A DNA stretch of 64,000 nt, taken from the NCBI RefSeq assembly GCF_018294505.1, contig NC_057795.1:225607193-225671192 (forward strand). Reading direction: 5' to 3'. Within the stretch, counting starts at the first letter, position 1. Every line of letters starts with the position of its first letter. Under the pieces are notes generated by a model, which worked only from the letters and a program-made list of their open reading frames with translations, did no database searches and had not been told where the DNA came from. Source of the stretch: Triticum aestivum. Lineage: Eukaryota; Streptophyta; Magnoliopsida; Poales; Poaceae. A program made the translations under genes and the position numbers. Positions 1 through 10,772 of the stretch are shown piece after piece.

Positions 1-84
1 TTTTTCAGGTTTAGATTTCCAGCTACCAGCTCCCCCTTTGTGTGTACCTTGCATATTATGAGAGAAAATGCATTAGAATTACTC
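1..84 (-). repeat. Element A 3' LTR, internal-side remnant
   Basis: Bases 1-84 match 63824-63905 of the right-hand LTR of A. After the shared 'gcattagaattactc' the right copy has 72 more bases to the LTR tip; here the sequence switches directly to A's internal 3' region. The LTR terminus and the adjoining polypurine tract are therefore deleted. The LTR continues beyond the left edge. Confidence 0.75.
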
Positions 85-1171
85 TATGTGTCCATATTCA
101 ACTGGATATATGTGCCTAGATCTTTCCTCACCACATGATGCTTGCCAAAGGAGAAAATAAAAAGGATTAGAGAGAAGAATTTTGACTCCTATATGAAAGT
201 AAATACATAAAAGTAGAAGATAGGCCCTGCGCAGAGGGAAGTAGAGGTTGCCATGTGCTTTTTGTTTGTATGCTCAACCCCTTAGTGCAAGAGAATGTCA
301 CATTATATTTCGCCTTATGATGGCAACCTTTATTATGCAGTCTTTCGCTTTTATTCTTCGCCATCACAAGTTCATACAACGCTCAATTTTCTCTTATACA
401 AAATGATCTAACACATTTAGAAGCAATTTTTATTGCCTTGTGGCACCGATGAAAACTTACTTGAAGGATCTTACTCAATCCATAGGTAGGTATGGTGGAC
501 TCTCAAAACAAGATTTGGGTTTAAGGGTTTTTGGATGCACATGTAGTATCTCTACTTGGTGCGGAATTTTTGGCTAACAAAGATAGGGGGCAAACACCAC
601 ATGTTGAAGGATCTATCACAATATAGCTTCTACGTGAATATGAACAAACATAAATCATTACGTTGTCTTCCTTGTCCAACGTCAACAATTTTGGCATATA
701 ATATTTTGATGGGTGCTCACAATCACAAAAGATTTCGAGGATAGTGAATTTGCATGTGAATCTTCTCTTCCCTTATTAATTCTTTCATGAGTTGCATCAT
801 TGACTAATTCTGTGTTTGTCAATCTACAATAAAATTTACTACTTATACTTTTCCTTGTGTAATGTCATCACTTACCATAAGATTAGCATATGAGCTTTTT
901 CATTTATTTCCTTTCTTTTTATTAAAAAGAAAGTAAAGAAAGCAAAACTCGAACTAAACTCTATTATATATCCCGCACATGATTACAAAGATAGATCACT
1001 AAGCAAACTCTCGAAAAGAAAGGATCGAACTAAACTTTTATTCATCTGGAGAAAAAGATAACTATGGATGGAACTAAGAAAAGTAAAGGCAAAAGATAGT
1101 GGAGGTCATACAATACCGGGGCACCTCCCTCAAGGTTGGCGAAAGCCAAAGGGAGTGCCCATACCCGATAC
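85..1171 (-). other. Element A 3' untranslated region
   Basis: This AT-rich stretch lies between the extra ORF and the 3' LTR and has no credible coding frame. A near-perfect palindrome at 912-932 (10-bp arms tttcttttta / taaaaagaaa around one base) would fold into a strong AU hairpin. The similar gap at 1577-1927, between the extra ORF and integrase, also has no gene. Long 3' regions between pol and the LTR are usual in Athila-lineage elements. Confidence 0.6.
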
Positions 1172-1576
1172 TCAATTTTCTGTTGGTGACGAAGAAGGAG
1201 CTGGTGGTGATGAAGTTGTAGCGACCCTGTCCTTAAGAACCAAGAGATTCTCCAATCTACGGATGACGCTCCGGAGGAAGGTGATGTGCTCTTGATGAAG
1301 AATATTTTCATGAGTGAGGTACTTATTTTGCACACGAACTATTTCAATGATCCTGAAGGCTGCAATATCAGTGGGGGTAAGATGAGCATAGTAAGGTTTA
1401 AGGATATCTTCCTCTTCCTCCTCGGCAGGCAATGCTTGCTCAATCACCGGCACTTCATCTCCGGTGGCCTCCTTGATCTTGTCCTCCTTGGCAGCTCCAA
1501 CGAGCTCTTCCCTCTTCAGCTCAATCTTCATTAACCAAGCATCCTCTTCCACATTCTTAGAGGAAGAAGAAGACAT
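1172..1576 (-). CDS. Element A extra ORF in the env position
   Basis: An open frame of 134 codons lies downstream of integrase and upstream of the 3' LTR, the place where Athila elements carry an envelope-like or additional ORF. It starts with a Ser run, then an acidic, Lys/Glu-rich stretch. The middle (about residues 45-65) has an EEEEED run. Residues 75-115 look helical and mixed-charge, with repeated Ile/Leu spacing that suggests a coiled coil. The tail is Ser/Pro-rich. I see no signal peptide, transmembrane segment or furin-like site, so nothing supports an envelope function. The frame is intact although the pol next to it is broken. The product is unknown. Confidence 0.5.
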   Translation of the reverse strand: MSSSSSKNVEEDAWLMKIELKREELVGAAKEDKIKEATGDEVPVIEQALPAEEEEEDILKPYYAHLTPTDIAAFRIIEIVRVQNKYLTHENILHQEHITFLRSVIRRLENLLVLKDRVATTSSPPAPSSSPTEN

Positions 1577-1927
1577 GATGCATGGCTCAACAGATCTGAC
1601 AAAAAACAGTGAGAAAAGAAAACAGGAGATTTCTCCATGATACGGAGGTCAACAGGTTCGGGGGGTATTTAAAGATTTTTATCTTGGGAAACAAGAAAAC
1701 GGAAGAAAAACGGAGTCCAGAAGGTACCCAAGGTGGGCACAACCCACCTGGGTCACCAGGGTCTCCTTCCTGGTTGTTTCTTATTTTCCTAATTTTTTAA
1801 ATATTCCAAAACTGACAAAAAATATTTTTGCGGATTTTCGGAGTTCGTTTACTTACCGTGTCACGTACCTCCTCTTTTCACGATTTTGGAGTGTTTCAGA
1901 AGGTTTCTTTTATATGTTCTTCCGGTG

Positions 1928-3391
1928 TCATAGTTTGGATAATATTTCTTTCGACATTAATGGGCGACCTGAGATATAATGTTTTATTCGTTGCCAATTA
2001 ACAACCTTCGGGTTAGTGCCTTCGGCATTATTTATTTCGATAGCTCCCAATCGATAATCCTCCTTGATAACATAGGGTCCTTCCCATTTGGAGAGGAGTT
2101 TTCCTGCAAATAATCTGAAACGAGAGTTGTACAAAAGAACACATTCTCCAACTTTGAACTGATGCTTTAAGATTCTTTTATCATGACATCTTTTAACTTT
2201 TTGTTTGAATAACTTTGTGTTTTCATAAGCTTGGGTTATCCATTCATCTAATGAGCTAATATCAAATAACCTATTTTCACCAGCAAGTTTGAAATCCTAG
2301 TTGAGTTCTTTCATCGCCCAATATGCTTTATGTTATAACTCAATAGGCAAATGACAAACTTTTCCATAAACCATTTTATAAGGAGACATACCCATAGGAT
2401 TTTTTTATGTTGTCCTATAAACCCAAAGTGCATCATCCAGTTTCTTAAACCAATTCTTCTGGGACCTATTGATAGTCTTTTGTAGGATTAGTTTTATTTT
2501 TCTATTGCTAAGTTCAACTTGACCACTAGACTGAGGATGATAGGGTGATGCAATTATATGGTTAACATCTTACTTAGCAAGCATTTTACGGAAAGTGCCA
2601 TGAATAAAGTGTGAACCACCATCAGTCATTAAATATCTAGGGACTCCAAACCTTCAGAAAATAACTTCCTTAAGCATTTTAATAGAGGTGTTGTGATCAG
2701 AACCACTAGTCGGAATAGCTTCTACCCACTTAGTAACATAATCAACAACGACCAAAATATGAGTATACCCATTAGAGGAAGGAAAAGGTCCCATGGAATC
2801 AAATCCCCAAGCATCAAATGGTTCAACAGTAAGTGAATAATTCATAGGCATTTCTTGACGCTTACCGATATTACCTATTCTTTGACATTCATCACAAGAT
2901 AAGACGAACTTACGGGCATCCTTGAAGAGAGTAGGCTAATAAAACCCAGATTGCAATACCTTATGAGCGGTTCTGTCTCCCGCATGATGTCCTCCATAAG
3001 CTTCACAGTGACATTTCCATAGGATTTGTTCCTGTTCATGCTCATGTACACAACGTCTAATAATACCATCTACTCCTTCTTTGTAAAGATGTGGGTCATC
3101 CCAAAAGTAATGTCTTAAATCATAGAAGAATTTTTTTTCTTCTGTTGGTACGTAAAGCTAGGTGGTATGTATTTAGCAACAATATAATTAGCATAGTCAG
3201 CATACCAATGTGTACTATTAGAAACATTTGTTGCGGCTAACTATTCATCAGGAAAGCTATCATTAATAGGTTGTGGGTCATCAAGAATATTTTCTAGCCT
3301 AGACAAGTTATCATCTACGGGGTTCTCTACTCATTTTCTATCAGTGATATGCAAATCAAATTCTTGTATTAGAAGAACCCACCTAATGAGT
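1928..3391 (-). pseudogene. Element A integrase and end of RNase H (degraded)
   Basis: Read on the minus strand, 3391-3250 continues RNase H after solo LTR B. Then come the zinc-binding end of integrase (fragment 2875-3069), the catalytic core (2654-2851, with FDAWGFDSMGPFPSSNG and VDYVTKWVEAIP, the first catalytic Asp region of gypsy integrases) and the C-terminal part (1928-2134, with LLSKWEGPYVI). Stops and frame changes separate the fragments, for example near 2870 and between 2140 and 2650. The frame ends with HYISGRPL, close to the expected C-terminus, so the domain is complete in extent but not translatable. Confidence 0.8.
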
Positions 3392-3396
3392 CTAGG

Positions 3397-4320
3397 AGCC
3401 GTGGGAAACCATGGCCACCTATGGGACCAGGATGGCCCCTTGCTGGTTCGGCAGGGGGGAGTCAAGTTGCACAAAGCGCAGACCAACGCAAGGCAGCATG
3501 GCAGGGATCACACAGGCAGTTTTACCCAGGTTTGGGCCGCCGCGAGGCGTAAAACCCTACTCCTGCTTTGGTGGATTGATGAGAAAAGGTGGTGGTGGTG
3601 CATAGTACACTTGCCCGGCAAGGGTTGCTTCAGGGCAGCAGCGACTACGCGCGTATGGGGGTGTCAGTGGTCTAAACTTCCAACCCTTTGTATCGTTGCC
3701 ATGGGCCTCCTTTTATAGATCAAAGGGGTTACCACAGTGGCAAATTAGTCATTAGACACTGATATGACAGCAAACAGTTCTATTATACCTAACTCTGCAG
3801 GCTGACAGCATGCATTTAATGCGCCGCTTAGTGTCACGTCATTGGTTGCCCGGCAAGGCTTGCCTGGCTAATTCGCCAGCTCCACACCTGCTTGCATGAC
3901 ACCATTATTGGGCGGATGTCCTCTATGGGTTCACTTGGTAGGTTCACATGGTAGGAGGTGGCCGCAATGTGGCGAATGGCTGCCACTTAATCATCCTACG
4001 TCTTGACACCGCACTGATCGACGACGTGGGTCATGGTGGAGTAGTCGGTGAGGTGATCTGGTCTCCATGAGTCCCGACAGGGCCTGCCGGGACGCCTTGG
4101 TCCTCTTCTTCTAGGGGTCGCCTCGCCCCTTACCTGGCTCGCCTGCCCAGCAAAGGAGGCCTTTCTTTTGATAATACCTGGCTCCTCTGTCTTAGTCTTG
4201 GTTCCTTCTGATCTGCTAGTTGGTTCTTCGAGTCTCTTGGCCTCTTGCTCTGGTGCTCCAATCTTGATCTTGTGCCTGTGCACAGTCAGGTCAACAGGCC
4301 CTTCGTCTGTTGCATCGACA
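3397..4320 (-). repeat. Element B: solo LTR of a gypsy-type element
   Basis: On the minus strand it begins TGTCGATGCAAC and ends CCCACGGCT, so the expected final CA has decayed. Flanks are ctagg (3392-3396) and ttagg (4321-4325), a 5-bp target duplication with one mismatch; removing the insert restores RNase H coding (DAKP then RLIRW). A TATA-like 'tataaaa' lies on the minus strand at about 3711-3717. Downstream there is the pair gttttacg/gtaaaact-like 'taaaaccc...gggttt' wording common in gypsy LTRs. No PBS, PPT or internal domain is present, so it is the product of LTR-LTR recombination. Confidence 0.75.
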
Positions 4321-4613
4321 TTAGGTTTAGCATCTTTCTTTTCCATAAGATATTTTATAGCAGCATGATCGGTGTGAACGGTCACTTTGGGATCAACAAT
4401 GTAGGATCTAAATTTATTGCAAGCAAACACCACTGCTAAGAATTCTTTTTCAGTAGTAGCATAATTTTGTTGAGAACTTTCTAGAGTTTTACTAGCATAA
4501 TGGATAACATTTAATTTCTTATCTACTCTTTGTCCTAGAATGGCACCCAACAGCATAATCACTAGCATCACACATAATTTCAAAAGGCAAGTTCTAATCA
4601 GGTGGTTGAACAA
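3996..4613 (-). pseudogene. Chimeric ORF: element A RNase H fused to solo LTR B
   Basis: A 205-codon open frame starts in A's RNase H (AVLGQRVDKK replaced here by AILGQRVDKK, then NVIHYASKTLESSQ, TEKEFLAVVFA, VHTDHAAIKYLMEKKDAKP) and runs straight into the LTR of B at 4320. The last ~105 residues are LTR-encoded, basic and Arg/Pro-rich. The fusion is most likely an accident of insertion in frame. RNase H keeps its central motifs but loses its end, which lies beyond B at 3250-3391. No promoter or start specific to this frame is visible. Confidence 0.55.
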
Positions 4614-5221
4614 CAGGTGCAGAAATTAAGGCTTTCTTGAGTGTTTCGAAGGCTTCCAAACAATCATCATCGAAAACAAAAGGAATATCCTTTTGCAAAA
4701 TATTTGTAAGTGGCCTAGAAATTTTAGAAAAGTCTTTGATAAATCTCCTATAGAAACCAGCATGACCAAGGAAACTACGAATACCTTTGATATCTTTAGG
4801 ACATGGCATTTTCTCAATTGCATCAACCTTGGCTTGTCCACCTCAATGCCTCTTTCAGAAATTTTATGGCCCAAAACAATACCTTTGTTAACCAAGTGGC
4901 ACATATTCCAATTCAAGACAAGATTTGTTTGCTCACATCTCTGCAAAACTGGATCAAGACTGCTTAAACAATCATCAAACGACTTCCCATAAACAGAAAA
5001 GTCATCCATGGAAACCTCAACAATCTTTTCTCAAAAATCAAAGAATATAGCAGTCATACATCTTTGAAAGGTAGCAAGCGCATTACATAGACCAAAAGGC
5101 ATACGTCTATAAGCATAAGTTCCAAAAGGGCAAGTAAAAGTGTCTTTTCTTAATCAGGTTGACAAGCAGGTATTTGTAAAAATCCAGAATATCCATAAAG
5201 GAAGTAAAAATGTGTGTGCTT
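4594..5221 (-). pseudogene. Element A reverse transcriptase, C-terminal half
   Basis: Minus-strand coding resumes immediately inside copia element C with LSKHTHFYFLYGYSGF, continuing the RT begun at 30739. The polymerase active-site region reads SMDDFSVYGK near 5009, so the MDD part is kept. Then come LNWNMCHLV, GIVLGHKISERGIEVD and the thumb/connection segment IKGIRSFLGHAGFYRRFIKDFS (fragment 4594-4809). At least one frameshift near 4810 moves the frame between 4626-5009 and 4594-4809. This is RT of the plant Athila type by order and motif; it is not functional. Confidence 0.8.
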
Positions 5222-5226
5222 AGATA

Positions 5227-6619
5227 TGTTGGGATCTACAGTAGTGTGTGTCGACTGCAAATTAGAATTTCCTATGTGCAGAACAACCAAGAACGTGCTA
5301 CAGGAGATGGATCACAGATCGTTACCACTAGACGCGCAGTGCCGTGCATCGGAAGCAGAGTTGAGGCAGCGCGTTCCCGGAGTCGTTTCCTCCTTGCCGG
5401 TCTCCCACATAGCCGATCAGATCCCGCGAACAGGTTCACCAGAGCGGCGCAAGTGCACCGCCTCTAATGGTATCCGTGCGTGCAGGAGGAACATCGTGCG
5501 GCCGACTGCTAGGTTTGATCACACAACCGATGGTAAGTGGAGGTGGCTAGTTGCAACACATGCAAAGCCCTAACTATGGCGCCGAAGCGATCAACTCAAT
5601 AAGTGTGCCGCACCTCCACAATTTATAGGCATCTGTCACGGGATCAACACTTGGGCCTTGCACGGATCCTAAAGCCCAAAGTCTACTCGGTTGTGTTCCA
5701 AGTTCAGCCTGGATCACATCCGGCCAGTGTCCTCCGAACCGACCTTGTAGGATTCTTCCCTTCAGCGCGCAACCCCTTAGGTTCAAGTTGGCTTAGTCAC
5801 AGTTCGGATCATCTCCGACCTGCATGGTTGGTAGCGGCCTCTAGCAAGGCGTGTCGACCACTAAGCAGACTATGAAGCTGGTTAGGAGAACATGTACAAC
5901 ATGTCACACTTTTGTTCCCTTTGCCTGATGATATATGTTGTCGGGCTCAAGATGAGACTGTCATCCTTGTGCTAGCCTGACCTCTTTCTCGTTACAGTGA
6001 TACCGACCAAAAACTAGATTATCTCATAATCCTAGTCGCATGGCCATGCTTATCCTGGTCGGATCACACGAGGGGCAAATCCCATCTTGCTCAACCATGT
6101 CTTGCAGCATGGGACTGGACAAACCCGAAACCTACCTTTGTAACTACCCAATCACGGGGTAGCGTTTGGTCGTCCCAAAGCAAATCTATCACCATCCCGA
6201 GTACATGCGTCAGCTCAGGTCTTAGGACATAGAACGTATGTTGCACTAGAGACTCACAGATGACATATCGTTGCGTCTCATAGTTGGGTCTGTCCGACTC
6301 GGATCTTATCTCGTCTCGGATTTGACTACGTCGAATCCGACCAGATCCTTCCGAGTCCATATTATCCGGTTAGCATCCAATGCTCCATGGCTAGTGAGAC
6401 CGAGCCATCCAATTTTTCATATGCTAGTCTAGTACGACCTGTGCCCACACGTCATTTGCGACTAGGGACAATTTAGGATGTATCATACAAGACAAGATCT
6501 CACAAACAAGTCACGTACTTGCCAACAAGTATCATTGATTACATCCAAGGACTACCTTTATTCGTAAACACATAGGAAATATCATAATACATGTTTGCCT
6601 CTAGGGCATATCTCCAACA
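5227..6619 (-). repeat. Element C 3' LTR
   Basis: It spans 1393 bp and on the minus strand starts TGTTGGAGATATGCCC and ends CCCAACA. A TATA-like cctataaat lies on the minus strand around 5620-5629. The partner LTR at 20546-21576 plus 30351-30733 sums to 1414 bp. The polypurine tract just inside (6620-6635, minus strand gcaagtgatagac) has decayed from the usual purine run. Confidence 0.85.
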
Positions 6620-6803
6620 GTCTATCACTTGCACTAGAGTCAATCGAATAGACATCGAATGCCCATAGCTCTAACGTGCCCCTCATGCTTGGGATTGTTG
6701 AAGCGGCTTAGTCAACGGGTCTGCAACATTTGCATCCGTGTGAATTTTGCATATCTCTACATCACCATTCTTTACGATCTTTTGTATCAGGTGATATTTC
6801 CGA

Positions 6804-7172
6804 TTATGTGTCTAACCTTGTGTGTTTCCTTGGCTCCTTGGCTTGTGCAGAATTATCACAATAAAGGTCCAACGGTTTTACCGAGGCTGGGAAAATACCA
6901 AGATCATCCAGAAAGTTTCGGATCCAAACACCTTCCTTTGCAGGTTCACAAGCCGCAATGTATTCGTCCTCTCTGGTAGAATCGGCCACCGTATCTTGCT
7001 TGGAACTCATCCAGCTCACTGCTCCTCCGTTCATGACGTACACGAATCCGGACTGTGAGCGACAATCATCTCTATCGGTTTGGAAACTAGCATCGGCGTA
7101 ACCCCTTACGACGAGCTCTTCCTCACCTCCATAGACTAGGAACATCTCTTTAGTCCTTTTCAGGTACTTCAA
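6804..7172 (-). pseudogene. Element C RNase H
   Basis: The 122-codon frame has copia RNase H features: YGGEEELVVRGYADASF (first catalytic Asp in YADASF), SGFVYVMNGGAVSW, SSKQDTVADST, an EDEYIAA segment (normally EAEYIAA, so the catalytic Glu region is altered to E-D-E) and LYCDNSAQAKEPRKHT. The usual C-terminal HIDVRYHF-type end is missing or out of frame. It follows RT at 7191 with a short gap and an in-frame stop. Its role would be to degrade RNA in RNA-DNA hybrids during copying. It is part of a dead polyprotein. Confidence 0.75.
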
Positions 7173-7190
7173 AATAGTCTTTACCGCTGC

Positions 7191-7946
7191 CTAGTGACTC
7201 TCACCTGGGTTGGCCTGGTATCTACTTGTTAGGCTTATTGCAAAAGAAACATTAGGCCTTGTACATATCATGGCATACATGATGGATCCGATTGACGAGG
7301 CATATGAAATCCTACTCATCCTGCTTCGCTCATCAGATGTCGAAGGACTCTGAGTCTCGCTTAGGCTTATACCATGTGAGAGTGGCAAGAACACTTTCTT
7401 TGCCTCACTCATGTTGAACCGCTTCAACATAATATCTATATACGTGCTTTGGCTTAAGCCGAGAAGCCTCCTCGATCTATCTCTATAGATCTTAATGCCT
7501 AAAATATAGAATTCCTCACCAAGGTCCTTCATCGAAAACTTGCCATTCAAGGATTCCTTGATTGAGTTTAGCATCGAAACATTGTTCCCGATCAACAATA
7601 TGTCATCCACATACAAGATCAAAAACACTATCGAGCTCCCACTTAACCTTTTGTATAAACAAGAGTCCTCTTTGCTTTTGATGAAACTGAGACCAGTGAC
7701 GACCTCATCAACATGAATATTCCAGCTCCGAGATGCTTGCCTCAACCCATAAATGGATCTCTTGAGCTTGCATACCTTCATAGTGCTGGTGGGATCGACA
7801 AAACCTTCGGGTTGTATCATATACACGTCCTCGGTTAAATTTCCGTGAAGGAAAGCCATCTTGACATCCATCTGCCATATCTCATAATCGAAATATGCAG
7901 CTATAGCTAGTACGATCCTCACCGACTTCTGCATCGCTACTGGCAA
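7191..7946 (-). pseudogene. Element C reverse transcriptase
   Basis: A 251-codon open fragment carries the copia RT blocks in order: YEIWQMDVKMAFLHG (first catalytic Asp), VYMIQPEGFVDP, CKLKRSIYGLRQASRSWN, LYVDDILLIGN (YVDD active site), FSMKDLGE.EFYILGIKIYRD, RRLLGLSQSTYI and CTRPNVSFA. The RT N-terminus upstream (about 7950-8090) lies in another frame after a stop. The fragment itself has intact active-site residues and is one of the best-preserved parts of C. Confidence 0.8.
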
Positions 7947-8073
7947 GTAAGTCTCATCATAGTCAATTCCTTGAACTTGTCCATAAGCCTAGCGACAAGC
8001 CGAGCTTTGTGGATCTGAACATTTCCATCCACATCAGTTTTCTTCTCAAAGACCCGTTTGCATCCAATGGCAG

Positions 8074-9119
8074 TTACGCCAGGCGGTGGATCAACCAAGT
8101 CCAGACTTGATTCTCATCCATGGACTTTAACTCGGATCTCATGGCCTCCAGCCATGCCTCAGAATCTGGGCTCACCATCGCTTCCGCATACATGGCCGGC
8201 TCGTCGCTTTCTAGCAACAATTCATCACACACTCTGTTCAATCTTTCTGACCTCTGTGGTTTTGATGCCGCTTCCACTACGGGTTCCCCGACTAACTCCG
8301 GTATGATCTCATCACCAGCCAAGCCGTCCCCGAGTGGTCCTCGAATTTCTTCGAGTCGGACCGTCCTCCCACTAGCCTCCCAACTGAGAAACTCTTTCTC
8401 AAGGAAAACCCTGTTCCGAGCAACAAACACTTTGTTCTCTTCACGTTTGTAGAAGCTATATCCCAAGGTTTCCCTTGGATATTCCATGAATATGCATACT
8501 TGGGTGTAAGCTTGTCTAACATAAGTCGCTTGAAAAATGCTTCACAACCCCAAATCTTTAGAAAAGACAAACTGGGTCTCTTCCTGGTCCACATCTCATA
8601 TGCTGTCTTGTCTATGGATTTTGATGGTACCCTGTTAAGTGTGAAAGATGCAATTTCTAGAGTATATCCCCAGAATGACAAGGATAAATCCAGTTTGCTC
8701 ATCATAGACCGGACCATGTCAAACAAGGTCCTATTCCTCTATTCCGACATGCTGTTTCTCTATGGCGTACCCGGAGGTGTGAGCTGAGGAAATATACGTT
8801 GGCTTTTCCGATGATCATCAAACTCCTGGCTCATGTACTCACCTACACGATCAGATCGTAGAAGCTTTATAGTCTTGTAGAGCTGCTTCTCAACCTCATT
8901 TTGAAACTCTTTGAACTTCTCAAAAGTTTCCAACTTGTGCCTCATCAAATAGATATATCCATATCTACTCAAGTCGTCGGTAAAAGTCACGAAGTACTGA
9001 TAGCCACCTCTAGCAGTTGTGCTCATTGGACCACTCACATAACTGTGTATAAGTTCCAACAGCTCGGACGCCCTCTCGCAACTCTTTGCGAAAGGATACT
9101 TAGTCATCTTGCCGAGCAA
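8074..9119 (-). pseudogene. Element C integrase
   Basis: Fragments 8760-9119, 8292-8726 and 8074-8487 cover the copia integrase. The core begins with GKMTKYPFAKSCERASELLELIHSYVSGPM, where the first catalytic Asp (usually in IHTDVCGP) has become Ser. The later parts include YFVTFTDDLSRYGYIYLM, FRN-like EFQNEVE, SDRVGEYMS, and MFDMVRSMMSKLDLSLSFWGY. The segment at 8074-8487 holds the C-terminal region leading to RT. Frames differ among the three fragments, so there are at least two frameshifts. Confidence 0.75.
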
Positions 9120-9283
9120 GCATGATCACATGTCTCGAACGACTCAAAGTCGGGCGAAGTTAGGAGCCCATCATCATGGAGCTTCTTCATGCGTTTCAGA
9201 CTAATGTATCCAAGCTATCAATGCCAGAAGTATGTCGGATTTATCTCATTGGGCTTATGCTTCTTGACATTCACGTTATAGAC

Positions 9284-10509
9284 CTATTCCTGTTCTAGAT
9301 TCAATATAAAAAGCCCATCAACAATGGGTGCATAGCCGTGGAACATACCATTCAAATAAAACGAACAACCATTGTCCTTTAAATTGTATTCATAACCCTG
9401 ACTCATCAGGCATGAGGCAGAAATAATGTTCTGATTAGGTGCAGGAATGTAATAACAATTATTCAATTCCACAATAAATCCAGAAGGAAGGTGGAGTTGC
9501 ATCGTGCCGACCTCCAACGCACCAACTCTTGCTTTGTTGTCGACCCTGATGTCAATCTCCCCTTGTGCTACACGCCTAGTTCTTACCAGCCCCTGCATCG
9601 AGTTGCAAATATGGACAACCGATCCGGGCTCAAATACCCAAGAGCTACTAGGTATGTTAGCAAGGTAAATGTCAATAACATATGCAACAAGTGTACCTTT
9701 GCCCGAAGAAGCATTCCCGGCCTTCTTGCCATGCTCTGCGAGCCACTTGCTAGAGTTCCTCTTCCAGTGACCGGTCTCCTTGCAGTGATAGCAAACGGTC
9801 TTCGAGTCTGGTCCATACTTCGGCGCAGCGGCGGAGGTTACCGCCTCCATGCCCTTTGCCTTAGCCTTTTTCTTGGACCAACTCTTTTTGAACTTAGCCG
9901 ATTTTTGCACCATCAACACTTAATGCGTGCCTTTATTAATATCGTGCTCTGCCACTTTGAGGATCCCGTGCAATTCAGTGAGCTTCTTATCCATGCCATG
10001 CATATGATAGTTTGAGATGAACGTCCCATAGATGGGCAGAAGAGAACCTAGAACTGCATCAGTAGCCAGCTCATCCAAGAGCGGGAAGCCCAACCGATCC
10101 AAAGCTTGCACATATTCGATCATCTTGATCACATGCGGGCTCAGTGGATCACCTTCCTTTAGCTTACAATCCATCAAGGATCGCTAGACGTTGAACCTTT
10201 CGGTCCTAGCCTGCACCTGAAACATGCTCTTGAGACTCTCGATCATATCGAAAGCCCCAACATCTTCAAAATGTTGCTGCAAATCGGGCTCCATATAAGC
10301 CAGCATGAGGCGGCTGATCTCGTTTGATTCATCAAGGAGTTTATGGTAGCATTCCTGGTTGTGGTATTAGCGTTATCGGCAGGTTCCTCTAGAAGTGGAT
10401 ACTCTAGAACATGTTTCTTTTTATAATGCTTGAGTACAATTCTCAGATTTCTATACCAGGTGGTGAAGTTTGTTCCATTCGGTTTATCCTTTTCATGAAT
10501 TGATTTCAA
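9284..10509 (-). pseudogene. Element C gag and protease
   Basis: Gag fragments are at 10243-10509 (with FTTWYRNLRIVLKHYKKKHVL, the copia gag N-terminal block) and 9920-10177. The frame at 9284-9919 holds a zinc knuckle CYHCKETGHWKRNS, in which the last Cys of CX2CX4HX4C is Ser. The protease block reads WVFEPGSVVHICNS, where the active-site DTG has become EPG. Both changes would abolish activity. Frames change between 10243 and 10177. The gag start at 10509 is close to the leader, so the left end of the protein is nearly complete. Confidence 0.75.
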
Positions 10510-10772
10510 TGCAAAGTTGGGTTGAGCAGGTGGTGCCCTTGATCTACAACAGAAAATATGTAATCACTAAGCAATGTGTTTATTTAGAGTAATTCAAGCC
10601 TAAACGGAAATACTCCCACTGAAGTTAGCATCCCTCCGCAAACTCTCAGTGATTCAGGATCTGACTAGCGCATGCGACTAGTGAGCTTTAGCATCACTGC
10701 TAGCCAACATACCTATTTGGTAAGCAACTCCTTGCTAATCGTATCTCTATATGACTCCTGTCGGTCGGGAAG
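10510..10772 (-). other. Element C leader, part 2
   Basis: This is noncoding leader sequence between the gag start of C and the insertion point of D. It ends at the target site ggaag (10768-10772). I see no gene in it. Confidence 0.6.

Noticed and set aside
3344..3718. 124-codon plus-strand frame in the left part of B
   Set aside because: It crosses the border between A and the solo LTR and lies antisense to the LTR; no motif. A shadow frame.
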